The notes beneath the pieces were generated by a model. That model saw nothing but the letters and a program-made list of their open reading frames with translations, was not told where the DNA came from and ran no database searches. Shown piece after piece: positions 5,935-13,546 of a stretch of 14,482 nucleotides of DNA. The translations under genes and the position numbers were made by a program. Position 1 is the stretch's first letter; the number at the start of each line of letters is the position of its first letter. Origin of the DNA: Alphaproteobacteria bacterium (lineage in GTDB: Bacteria; Pseudomonadota; Alphaproteobacteria; UBA828); contig JAPYQV010000022.1 of the NCBI GenBank assembly GCA_029937205.1, forward strand, positions 1 through 14,482, written 5' to 3'.

Positions 5935-7956
5935 CTAGTTTCCGAGCGCCATGGCTGTCAGCATGGTGAAAAGACTGCCGACCGTGAAACTGGCGGCGCC
6001 TTTGTCATCGGAAAAGGATATGATTCCCTTTTCTTCATCGTAGCGCACATTGTCCAGTTCCATAATTTTGTCGAGCACATTGATGAAGGCGTCCTTGAAT
6101 AGATTGTCCAAACCCGCACCCGCCATATCCTGAATAATGGTGCTGCCTTCACCACCAATCCGGCCAAGAATTCTAGCGATCGGCGCCGCATCGACGAGAT
6201 GGTAGGCAGCCGCGATCCCGGATTTATCCAGCGCATCTTGCCACGTCTCGCCGTCATTCAATTCTTGCTGGAATGTGTCTGATGCCCCCCTTGCGGCACC
6301 CACCGCCGCCGCCGCCGCTGCGCCGGTGATGCTAGCGCCGCCGGTCACGATCGCAGCAACCATCAACGGCATGGCACTGCCGAGACTGTTCATCACGTTG
6401 TGCATGAAATCGTCGCCATATTCGTCGCTGACCGGGAAATTCTCGCGCATCCATTCGTCGAACTGGACGCCGGCCTTGTAAATCTCCATGTCTTCCGGGG
6501 TGTCGGAAAGTCCCCGTAAGACTCTGATCAATTCTCCGCGGGCGCCTTTTTCCGAATCGAAATACGCCTCGACAAGCGCCGCTGTTTCACCGCCAAAGGC
6601 ATCCTCGGCCCAATCCATCAATCCATCGCGGACAGCATCCTCTTCCTCTTCGCCGCGTAGCGCGTTCTCGAGCGCGCCGAGCAGCTCATTGCGGATTGCG
6701 GCTCCGGCAAGCGCCAGGGACTTCGGAATTCCGGACGCCGTGAGACCGGCGCCAAGGGCGAACGTATTTTCCAGGGACATCGCGTAGTCTGGGCCACTCG
6801 GCGCATATAAGATAATGGCGGCGACGGCTGGGGGGGTATCGTTTTCTCCGATTTCGTGATCAGTCTCCTCCGGCGGACGTCCCGCAAGCTGAATTTCGGG
6901 TTCGTCCGAAGCAGTTGCCCCGTCACGTCCCTCCGTCTCGCCGATTTCCCCGTCGATAACATCGTCACCGCTGGCGCCGGTGAGCGTGTCGTCGGCGGAA
7001 GCGCCGTCCACTTCCGCTTCCTCGGCAGATATGACCCCGAACGCCGCCGCGAGGCCTCCGGGGCCGGTGTTGAGTACCGCGAGCCCCTGTTGCATCTCGC
7101 CGGGTGTGAGCGCCGCGCCCTTGGCCTCTTCGAGCGCCGCGATCTGGCGCTGCACGAGATCGCTGAATTCCTCGCGCTGTTCGGCGTAGCGGGGAAACAC
7201 CCAGCCGCGCTCAGGCCAGTTCTCGCGCAACAGGTAATCGAGCGAGTTGCGGCTGTCCGCCGGCGCGCGGAGCAATTCTTCCGGGTCGGCCAGGCGGCGC
7301 CAAATCTCGTCCTGCTTGTTGCGCAGGATTTTGTAATCGCGATCCGACATCCTGGCCCGCTTGGCGTGCAGATCGTCGCGTACCAGGACCGAGTCCGGCA
7401 ACTTGTCGCTATCTTGTAAGACCGCGCCGCCGATGCCCTGGATCGGTTTACCTCGCCGCGCCGCATCGGCGTAATCGTCCAGCGCCTTCTGGCTGCGTTC
7501 GTCGAAGGCGCCCTGCAAGTCACGCGGCAGCGGCTCGCGGCCGCCGGTTTGGCGCACATGATCGAAGGCGCGGTCCTTTTTCGCCATCGCTGCGTCGCGG
7601 CGCGCTTTCGCTTCGTCGGCAAAGCGCCCGACAATGTCCACGCCGGGCCGGGCCGGGCCGGGGGCGATCTCTGCGCGCGGTGGCCGGGCCCGCACTTCGT
7701 TTGAGATAATGGCGCGGCCCGGCGCCAGTGCCACAGGGCGCTTCGGTGGACGCTTCGGTGGACGCTTCGGCTTGTCCGGCTGGCGCGGATAGAGAGCCTC
7801 GGTAAATGACGGTTTCTCCGGCATTGGCTGCGTTTCCGGCCCTCTCGAAACGGGCGGCACCTGGGTGATATCGATATGTCCGAAGCCTGTGCGGCCCGTA
7901 CCGTGGGTACGCTTGTTGGCACCGGGCCGTACCCAATCCTTGGGAAAGAAAGGCAT
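5935..7956 (-). CDS. Large multi-region protein of unknown function, possibly phage-related
   Basis: This 673-residue protein was not recognised. The start is supported by AAAGGA about 7 nt before the ATG at 7956. Regions seen: a Pro/Arg/Lys-rich N-terminus with KRPPKRPPKRP (64-73); a charged, mostly helical part (110-280); a single RTX-like stretch DDTLTGASGDDVIDG (322-336) followed by an acidic segment; a hydrophobic patch AVAAIILYA (377-385); an acidic helical part (420-510); a Gly/Ala-rich hydrophobic segment (529-560) containing GGASITGAAAAAAVGAARGA; and a C-terminus ending in a hydrophobic stretch (655-671). The order of a Gly/Ala segment, then GASDTFQQELNDG-x4-DALDK, then PIARILGRIGG resembles long internal virion proteins of phages, but this is a memory of pattern only. 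No signal peptide, no enzyme motif. A second long frame on the same strand (6618-8015) is Arg/Ser-rich and rejected. Confidence 0.75.
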   Translation of the reverse strand: MPFFPKDWVRPGANKRTHGTGRTGFGHIDITQVPPVSRGPETQPMPEKPSFTEALYPRQPDKPKRPPKRPPKRPVALAPGRAIISNEVRARPPRAEIAPGPARPGVDIVGRFADEAKARRDAAMAKKDRAFDHVRQTGGREPLPRDLQGAFDERSQKALDDYADAARRGKPIQGIGGAVLQDSDKLPDSVLVRDDLHAKRARMSDRDYKILRNKQDEIWRRLADPEELLRAPADSRNSLDYLLRENWPERGWVFPRYAEQREEFSDLVQRQIAALEEAKGAALTPGEMQQGLAVLNTGPGGLAAAFGVISAEEAEVDGASADDTLTGASGDDVIDGEIGETEGRDGATASDEPEIQLAGRPPEETDHEIGENDTPPAVAAIILYAPSGPDYAMSLENTFALGAGLTASGIPKSLALAGAAIRNELLGALENALRGEEEEDAVRDGLMDWAEDAFGGETAALVEAYFDSEKGARGELIRVLRGLSDTPEDMEIYKAGVQFDEWMRENFPVSDEYGDDFMHNVMNSLGSAMPLMVAAIVTGGASITGAAAAAAVGAARGASDTFQQELNDGETWQDALDKSGIAAAYHLVDAAPIARILGRIGGEGSTIIQDMAGAGLDNLFKDAFINVLDKIMELDNVRYDEEKGIISFSDDKGAASFTVGSLFTMLTAMALGN
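7643..7662 (-). repeat. Four tandem copies of the pentamer CCGGG
   Basis: CCGGG is repeated four times without interruption, inside codons 99-105 (Pro-Gly-Pro-Ala-Arg-Pro-Gly) of the 673-residue gene. Gain or loss of one unit would shift the frame early in the gene. Three copies also occur in lptG (10388-10402). Confidence 0.7.
7739..7770 (-). repeat. 12-bp tandem repeat, 2.7 copies, in the 673-residue gene
   Basis: The unit CGCTTCGGTGGA occurs twice in full and once in part. On the coding strand it gives the Pro-Pro-Lys-Arg units of the basic proline-rich N-terminus (residues 63-73). Because 12 is a multiple of three, copy changes would only lengthen or shorten that linker. Confidence 0.75.
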
Positions 7957-8384
7957 GACAATTTTCCTTTGCTAATTCGTTGCGCCGGACGAGAACAGGC
8001 GCATATGAAATTCAATCATCAGGATAATTTCTGCATGATATTTATCGATGACGCAATAAATTGTGAATAACAATACTAAATAGCACCGTAATTGCAGCGC
8101 CTTACGGTATTGAACTAATTATTTTTGCGGTTTCGGAAAAATGCGATTTGGGAACGATGGCGGTTGGTCGGGGAATTTCGCAGCGCTCATTTGCCGTGCT
8201 AAGATTTGCTGCGGGCGCACCATTGAAGTGCAGAAGCTGCCGCCGAAAACGGTGCCCGATAACAAAACAATGCCAATTTTGTTGTTTTAAAACAGGAACT
8301 TAATTTTTCACATCCCTTATTTCGGTGACAAAACATCGATTCCGGCATTCGCCATCGGCAACAGAATCGATTATTCTCGCCGCG
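7957..8384. promoter_or_regulatory. AT-rich divergent spacer before the methyltransferase
   Basis: This stretch is visibly richer in A and T than its surroundings, especially 7975-8150 and 8255-8325, and no convincing gene lies in it. It contains ATTGT-N5-ACAAT (8060-8074), an operator-like inverted repeat about 105 bases upstream of the 673-residue gene, and the weak AT-only inverted repeat AACAAAA (8261-8267) / TTTTGTT (8277-8283). On the plus strand TTCGCA (8177-8182) and TAAGAT (8200-8205) are 17 nt apart, with an extended TGC before the latter; this is a possible methyltransferase promoter with a long leader. No convincing promoter was found for the minus-strand gene. Confidence 0.35.
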
Positions 8385-9071
8385 ATGACCGATTCGAGCT
8401 CCCGCGCCCAGGCTTTCCGTGCCAAATGGCATGATTACTACAGTGAAAAGCGCATTACCCATCAGTGGCTTCAGGTCGATCTTTTGAAGGGCCTGCCGGT
8501 CCATTCGGTGCTCGAGATCGGACCCTATCTCGGCCTGGTGAGCGCCATGGCGGCGAGCGCCGGCTATAATGTGACGACGCTCGATATCGAGGCGCAATCC
8601 CGAGGCGTCGGCTCAACCCGCCATATTCAGGCGGATATCCGCGATGTGGCGGCGGATCAGCTGCAGGGCTTTGATGCCATTCTCTGTTGCGAGACGCTCG
8701 AGCATATCCCATGGCAAAAGCTCGATTCGGTGCTCGCCAACATTGCCGGCGCCGGCGCGCCCTGGTTTATCGTCTCCGTCCCCTATGAGGGCTTTCAATT
8801 TGCCTTCGAGCTCTACTTCAACCGCTGGCGCTGGAAGCGGCGCAGCCATTTTCGCAAGCTGCGATTTCTCAAACGCCTGAAAATTGCCAGTGACACCGAA
8901 TGGGAGCCGCACAAATGGGAAATCGGCTACCGCGGCCACAGTTTGCCAGCGTTTACCGTGAAGCTCGAAGACGCTGGTTTTGAAATCAAGCAACGGGAGT
9001 TCACCAGCGGCTGCCGCTCGGTTTTTCTCGTCTGCCGCAACAAAACCGCCGCCGCTGCGGGAGCGGCTTAA
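8385..9071 (+). CDS. Class I SAM-dependent methyltransferase, substrate unknown
   Basis: The 228-residue protein has a Rossmann-type methyltransferase core. Motif I, VLEIGPYLG, sits at 42-50; the acidic residue that should hold the SAM ribose is D67 in VTTLDIE; QADIRD (82-87) fits motif II; and DAILCCETLEHIP (97-109) fits motif IV with the EHIP ending common in small-molecule methyltransferases. The C-terminal part has an aromatic and Arg/Lys-rich stretch (FNRWRWKRRSHFRKL, about residues 145-159), which might face a membrane or an anionic substrate; that is inference. The substrate cannot be told from sequence. The start is uncertain: a GTG at 8325 would add 20 residues, and neither start has a clear ribosome site. 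It ends 55 nt before the lptF start on the same strand, and its last codons form a GC hairpin (9051-9067) without a U-tract. Confidence 0.82.
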   Translation: MTDSSSRAQAFRAKWHDYYSEKRITHQWLQVDLLKGLPVHSVLEIGPYLGLVSAMAASAGYNVTTLDIEAQSRGVGSTRHIQADIRDVAADQLQGFDAILCCETLEHIPWQKLDSVLANIAGAGAPWFIVSVPYEGFQFAFELYFNRWRWKRRSHFRKLRFLKRLKIASDTEWEPHKWEIGYRGHSLPAFTVKLEDAGFEIKQREFTSGCRSVFLVCRNKTAAAAGAA

Positions 9072-9090
9072 TCTGTGGCCGCCTTACGGC

Positions 9091-9120
9091 GGGACAAAGC
9101 CTTATCGAGCCCGCTATAAT
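9091..9120 (+). promoter_or_regulatory. lptF promoter with perfect TATAAT, placed for a leaderless start
   Basis: TATAAT (9115-9120) matches the -10 consensus in all six positions. GGGACA (9091-9096) is the best -35 candidate (4 of 6) at 18 nt. Counting from a -10 ending at -7 puts +1 at 9127, the A of the ATG that begins MQRHQRYILRQLL. No Shine-Dalgarno is present before either ATG (9121 or 9127). A 5-bp hairpin (9079-9083 with 9088-9092) touches the -35 region. Confidence 0.55.
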
Positions 9121-9126
9121 ATGATT

Positions 9127-10248
9127 ATGCAGCGCCATCAACGCTATATCTTGCGTCAACTCCTCGGTCCCTTCGTGCTTATCGCCATCGGCCTGACGGC
9201 CGTGATCTGGCTTACTCAGTCGCTGCGCTTTGTCGATCTAATCGTCAATAAGGGGTTTTCCTTAAGCGCGTTCCTCTATTTCAGCATGCTGCTGCTGCCA
9301 ACTTTCCTTGGCGTCATTCTGCCGATCGCGCTCTTCAGCGCCATTCTCTTCGCCTACAACAAGCTGGTCATCGATAGCGAGTTGGTCTCGCTGCGCTCCG
9401 CCGGGCTCGGCCCGTGGTCCCTGGCGGCGCCGGCGATCACGCTGGCGACGTTCGTCTGCGTATTGGTGTACGCCATCAATCTCTATTTCATCCCGGCCAC
9501 CTACCGCGAATTCAAAAGCCGCCAATTTATCGCCCGGGCTGACTTCTCCTCGGTGTTGTTGCAAGAAGGCGTCTTCACCAACCTCATTGAAGACGTCACA
9601 GTCTATGTGCGAGAGCGCGATTCGAGCGGCAATCTGCATGGTATTCTTGTGCATGACAGCCGCGTGCCAGGTGAGCCGGTGACCATGATGGCCGAGCGCG
9701 GCGCCCTGGTGAAAACCGAGCAGGGCCCGCGCTTTGTGCTGCTCAACGGCAATCGTCAGGAAGTTAACAAACTGCAAGGCCAGCTGTCGCTGCTCTATTT
9801 TGATAGCTATGCCCTCGATCTCGGCCAATTTGCCGAAGACCCGGCCAACCGTTGGCGCGAGCCGCGCGAGCGCTATCTGCACGAATTGTTCAATCCGGGC
9901 GACGGCTATGACGATCAGCGAAATCTCGGTAAGTTTTGGGCCGAAGCGCATCAGCGCATCGTGACGCCACTCTTTGCTTTTGCGCTCACCGGAATTGCGC
10001 TCGCGGCCCTGTTGGGCGGTCAGTTGAACCGGCGCGGCCAGTGGCGCCGCATCCTAGCCGGAATCGCCGGCGCCTTTGTCTTTGAAGCGATCGGCCTCGG
10101 CCTGATGAACGCGGTCTCGAAAACGCCGAGCCTGGCGCCGCTGATGTATATCAACGTCGTCATTGCGCTCGGCCTTGCGTTTTACATTCTTCACCGCCGC
10201 ATGCGCGGCTCGGGCGGGCGCCGCGGCGCCGCACCACAGTCGGCTTAG
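9127..10248 (+). CDS. lptF: LPS export ABC transporter permease LptF
   Basis: LptF pairs with LptG in the inner membrane; together with the ATPase LptB they lift lipopolysaccharide out of the membrane and push it along the LptC-LptA-LptD bridge. The 373-residue length is usual. There are six membrane segments in a 3+3 pattern: about 10-31, 50-75 and 99-121, then a periplasmic beta-jellyroll domain (about 130-275), then 279-299, 309-330 and 338-358. The conserved SELVSLRSAGLGPW (84-97) lies at the coupling region facing LptB. The start at 9127 gives the standard N-terminus; the ATG at 9121 would add only two residues and the open frame back to 8980 overlaps the methyltransferase. It is the first gene of the lptF-lptG-lptD-surA run, with lptG 12 nt on. 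lptB, lptC and lptA are not in view. Confidence 0.95.
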   Translation: MQRHQRYILRQLLGPFVLIAIGLTAVIWLTQSLRFVDLIVNKGFSLSAFLYFSMLLLPTFLGVILPIALFSAILFAYNKLVIDSELVSLRSAGLGPWSLAAPAITLATFVCVLVYAINLYFIPATYREFKSRQFIARADFSSVLLQEGVFTNLIEDVTVYVRERDSSGNLHGILVHDSRVPGEPVTMMAERGALVKTEQGPRFVLLNGNRQEVNKLQGQLSLLYFDSYALDLGQFAEDPANRWREPRERYLHELFNPGDGYDDQRNLGKFWAEAHQRIVTPLFAFALTGIALAALLGGQLNRRGQWRRILAGIAGAFVFEAIGLGLMNAVSKTPSLAPLMYINVVIALGLAFYILHRRMRGSGGRRGAAPQSA

Positions 10249-10260
10249 GTCGCTTAAGCC

Positions 10261-11361
10261 ATGCGTCTCTCGACAACTTTTTCATTTTATATCAGCCGTC
10301 AATTCGTGATCGGCATCGCTATGGTCTTTCTCATTTTCATCGCCACCATCTTCGTTTTCGATGCGGTGGAAATGATGCGCAGAGGTTCCGGGCCGGGCCG
10401 GGAATTGGCGACGCTCGGCATCTTACTGCAAATGGCCATGTTGCGCGTTCCTTTCATGGCACAAAAGATCCTGCCCTTCGCCGCACTTGTTGCCGGTCTT
10501 TGGACTTTCGCGCGCATGACACGCACGCAGGAGCTGGTGGTGGCGCGCGCCGCCGGAGTCTCTGTCTGGCAGTTCCTGATGCCGACCTTGCTGCTGGCGC
10601 TTGTCCTTGGCGTCTTCGTGATGACCGTGTTCAACCCCATGTCGGCCGCCATGGTGTCGCGCTATGAGCATATGGATGCGAAATATTTGCGTGGAAAATC
10701 GAGCCTGTTGGCGCTTTCCACGTCGGGAATATGGCTGCGCCAGGGTGACGGCGAGAACCAATCGGTCATCCACGCCCAGCGCCTGAACCAGGAAAATCTT
10801 ACGCTCTACGAGGTAATCATCTTCCGCTATGAGGAAAACGATCTCTTCGTCGGCCGCATCGATGCCGACGAAGCGCGTCTCAAGGTCGGCCACTGGGAGC
10901 GGGTCGGCGCGGTGCTGACGGGACCGGATCAGCCCGCCCAATTCATAGATCGCTATGAATTGCCGACAGAACTAACTTTTAACCATATTGAAGACAGTTT
11001 TGCGCCGCCGGAAACCCTGTCCTTTTGGGCCCTGCCCGCCTTCATTGAAGTGCTCGAATCCTCCGGTTTTTCAGCGGTGCGTCATCGACTTTATTGGCAT
11101 TCATTGCTCTCCGGGCCGCTACTGCTCTGCGCGATGGTGCTTATCGCCGCGACATTTTCGCTGCGCTTTTCGCGGCGTGGCGGCACCTGGCTCTTAATCG
11201 CCGCCGGTGTCTTGACCGGCTTCATCCTTTATTTCGTCTCCGACTTGGTGCTGGCGCTTGGCCTCTCGGGGAAAATCCCTCCCGTGCTGGCGGCCTGGAC
11301 GCCGGCCGGCGTGTTTACGCTCATTGGTGTCACCAGCCTGTTCCACATGGAAGATGGTTAA
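10261..11361 (+). CDS. lptG: LPS export ABC transporter permease LptG
   Basis: LptG is the second half of the LptB2FG inner-membrane LPS extractor. The protein has 366 residues with the same 3+3 layout as LptF: membrane segments near 13-33, 60-82 and 103-125, a periplasmic jellyroll (about 135-270), and segments near 281-302, 309-327 and 340-360. The conserved cytoplasmic stretch RTQELVVARAAGVSVW (88-103) is the coupling helix region. No strong ribosome site is seen, only AGG 11 nt before the ATG, so it probably relies on coupling with lptF, whose stop is 12 nt upstream. Its own end overlaps the ATG of lptD. Codons 43-47 lie in three tandem CCGGG units. Confidence 0.95.
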   Translation: MRLSTTFSFYISRQFVIGIAMVFLIFIATIFVFDAVEMMRRGSGPGRELATLGILLQMAMLRVPFMAQKILPFAALVAGLWTFARMTRTQELVVARAAGVSVWQFLMPTLLLALVLGVFVMTVFNPMSAAMVSRYEHMDAKYLRGKSSLLALSTSGIWLRQGDGENQSVIHAQRLNQENLTLYEVIIFRYEENDLFVGRIDADEARLKVGHWERVGAVLTGPDQPAQFIDRYELPTELTFNHIEDSFAPPETLSFWALPAFIEVLESSGFSAVRHRLYWHSLLSGPLLLCAMVLIAATFSLRFSRRGGTWLLIAAGVLTGFILYFVSDLVLALGLSGKIPPVLAAWTPAGVFTLIGVTSLFHMEDG

Positions 11362-13546
11362 GCGGATGGTGCCGGCCCGTTCTCTTATCGTGGCCGCGAT
11401 ATGCACATTTTTCGCCGCCCTATCGCCGCTGCACGCCCAAACCCTGGCGCGTGAGTTCGAATCCGTCGATGCCGGCAAAGAAGTGATCATGAGCGCCGAC
11501 CGCCTGATCTATGACGAAGCGCTCGGTACCGTCACGGCCTCGGGTAACGTCGAAATATCGCAAGGCCACCGCGTGCTCCTCGCCGATACGGTATCGTACA
11601 ACGAACGTCAGGATATGATGACGGCGTCGGGCAATGTGACCCTGATGGAGCCGAGCGGCGAAGTGCTGTTTGCCGATTATTTCGAGCTCTCCGACGAGAT
11701 GCGCGAGGGTGTGGCACGCGATCTCCGATTGCTGCTCAACGCCGAAACGCGCATTGCGGCCAACAGTGCGCAGCGCAGCGGCGGCAACCGGACCGAAATG
11801 AGCAAGGCGGTATTTTCACCCTGCCAACTCTGTCCGCTGCACCCGGAAGAAGCGCCGCTGTGGCAAATCAAGGCGATCCGTATCGTGCATGATCAGGAGG
11901 CACGAGATATCGCTTATTACGATGCCTGGTTGGAAATGTTTGGCATTCCCGTTCTCTACACGCCCTATTTCGAGCATCCCGACCCAAGCGTTAAACGGCG
12001 CAGCGGTTTTCTGGCGCCGTCTTACGGTTCCTCCTCCAGGCTCGGGATTCAACTCACCACGCCTTATTTCTGGAATATTGCGCCACACCGGGATGTGACG
12101 CTCAAACCAACCTTAACCAGCGACGAGGGTATTGTTTGGGGCGCGGAATATCGCGAGCGCACCCTGACCGGCAGCTACAACATCGATGGCAGTATCGCCT
12201 ATAGCAACGAGCGCGACGATGATGGGGACGAAACCGGAAGCAAGGGAGCACGCGGCCATCTGTTCAGCAAGGGGCGCTTCCAACTCGATCCAATTTGGAA
12301 TTACGGCTACCAGTTCGAGCGTGCCAGCGACGATACCTATCTCAGTTTTTACCGCATCGATTCAAAAGATACGCTTACGACCCGGCCCTTCATTGAGGGC
12401 ATCAACGGACGCAACTACGCCAGCGGCAATGCATATTTTTTCCAAGGACTCGAAATTGAAGACGATCAGGACCAAATTCCAATCGTCCTGCCGCTGCTAG
12501 ATTTCAATTATGTGGGGCTGCCTGACGGGCGCGGCGCCTTCACCAGTTTCGACGCCAATTTAATGGCCCTGCAACGTGTCGACGGCACGGACAGCCGCCG
12601 CCTATCCCTGGAGGGCGGCTGGCATCTGCCGTATATCGGTCGCTCGGGCAGCGTCTATCGCCTTTCGGCGACGCTGCGCGGCGACGCCTACCACGTCAAC
12701 AATGTAGAGGCAGCAGGAACGGCGCGGACGACCCATGCACGCGGTCTAACCGGCCGTATTCGCCCCGAATTAACCGCCGAATGGCGCTTACCTCTGGTGC
12801 GCCGCATCGGTGCCATACAGCAGTTGGTGGAACCCATTGTGCAAGCCATCATTAGTCCCTATGGCGGCAATTCCGGTGAAATTCCGAACGAAGACAGCCA
12901 GGATTTCGAATTTGACGACACGAAACTGTTCAGCAGCAACCGTTTCACCGGTCTCGATCGTGTGGAGAGCGGGCCGCGCATTAATTACGGCCTTCGCTTC
13001 GGCTTTTTTGGTGCCGGCGGCCGGCGAACACAAGGCATGATCGGTCAAAGCGCGCGGCTCAGAGAGGACGACACCTTCAACCAAGGGAGCGGCCTGGAAG
13101 AAAATTTCTCCGATTATGTCGGGCGTGTGCATATTGCTCCGGCGGCCATATTCGACTTCGCCTATCGCTTCCGCCTGGCGCGGCAGAACTTTGCTGCCCG
13201 GCGCAACGAAATCGAGCTCGCCGCCGGGCCCAAGGCGTTCCGTATCAATATCGGCTACGCCTTGCTGGAAGAACAAATTCCCGAAAGCGACACTGCCGCC
13301 TTTGCCAACCGCGAAGAAGTCGCCGCCACGGCGGCGGCGCGCATGACCCGCTTCTGGCGCATCGGCGCCGGGACACGCCGAGACCTGACAGGCTCCGGCG
13401 GCACACTCAATTGGCATGGCGCCATAACTTACGAAGACGAATGCCTGTTGTTCGCCACGCGCCTCAACAAGAATTTCACCCGCGACCGTGACGTGCAGCC
13501 GGAGACGAATTTATTGTTTACAATAAAGTTCAAGCATTTGGGGTGA
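11354..13546 (+). CDS. lptD: LPS-assembly outer membrane protein LptD
   Basis: LptD forms the outer-membrane barrel that, plugged by LptE, inserts LPS into the outer leaflet. The product has 730 residues. Residues 1-29 are a signal peptide (LIVAAICTFFAALSPLHAQ). About 40-150 is the LptA/OstA-like jellyroll (SADRLIYDEALGTVTASGNV and its repeat YNERQDMMTASGNVTL) that receives LPS from LptA. From about 165 the barrel follows (YDAWLEMFGIPVLYTPYFEHPDPSVKRR is very typical in its parts). It ends in the beta-strand NLLFTIKFKHLG. The mature protein has only three cysteines: C157, C160 and C697. The start at 11354 overlaps the lptG stop; an ATG at 11366 gives 726 residues and an equally good signal peptide. 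The open frame upstream to 11258 lies inside lptG and is rejected. The stop is within a hairpin. Confidence 0.95.
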   Translation: MVKRMVPARSLIVAAICTFFAALSPLHAQTLAREFESVDAGKEVIMSADRLIYDEALGTVTASGNVEISQGHRVLLADTVSYNERQDMMTASGNVTLMEPSGEVLFADYFELSDEMREGVARDLRLLLNAETRIAANSAQRSGGNRTEMSKAVFSPCQLCPLHPEEAPLWQIKAIRIVHDQEARDIAYYDAWLEMFGIPVLYTPYFEHPDPSVKRRSGFLAPSYGSSSRLGIQLTTPYFWNIAPHRDVTLKPTLTSDEGIVWGAEYRERTLTGSYNIDGSIAYSNERDDDGDETGSKGARGHLFSKGRFQLDPIWNYGYQFERASDDTYLSFYRIDSKDTLTTRPFIEGINGRNYASGNAYFFQGLEIEDDQDQIPIVLPLLDFNYVGLPDGRGAFTSFDANLMALQRVDGTDSRRLSLEGGWHLPYIGRSGSVYRLSATLRGDAYHVNNVEAAGTARTTHARGLTGRIRPELTAEWRLPLVRRIGAIQQLVEPIVQAIISPYGGNSGEIPNEDSQDFEFDDTKLFSSNRFTGLDRVESGPRINYGLRFGFFGAGGRRTQGMIGQSARLREDDTFNQGSGLEENFSDYVGRVHIAPAAIFDFAYRFRLARQNFAARRNEIELAAGPKAFRINIGYALLEEQIPESDTAAFANREEVAATAAARMTRFWRIGAGTRRDLTGSGGTLNWHGAITYEDECLLFATRLNKNFTRDRDVQPETNLLFTIKFKHLG

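Noticed and set aside
6618..8015. 465-codon open frame on the minus strand overlapping the 673-residue gene
   Set aside because: Its product is dominated by Arg, Ser and Pro as expected for an off-frame reading, while the 673-residue frame has a ribosome site and balanced composition.
8261..8288. AACAAAA / TTTTGTT inverted repeat as a terminator
   Set aside because: The stem has almost only A-T pairs and would be too weak; no gene ends just before it.
9051..9067. GCCGCT / AGCGGC hairpin at the end of the methyltransferase as an intrinsic terminator
   Set aside because: No U-tract follows, and it lies in Ala codons where such GC repeats are common.
8980..9126. N-terminal extension of LptF
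   Set aside because: It overlaps the methyltransferase end and adds 49 residues not typical of LptF.
11258..11353. N-terminal extension of LptD
   Set aside because: It lies inside lptG and would hide the signal peptide.
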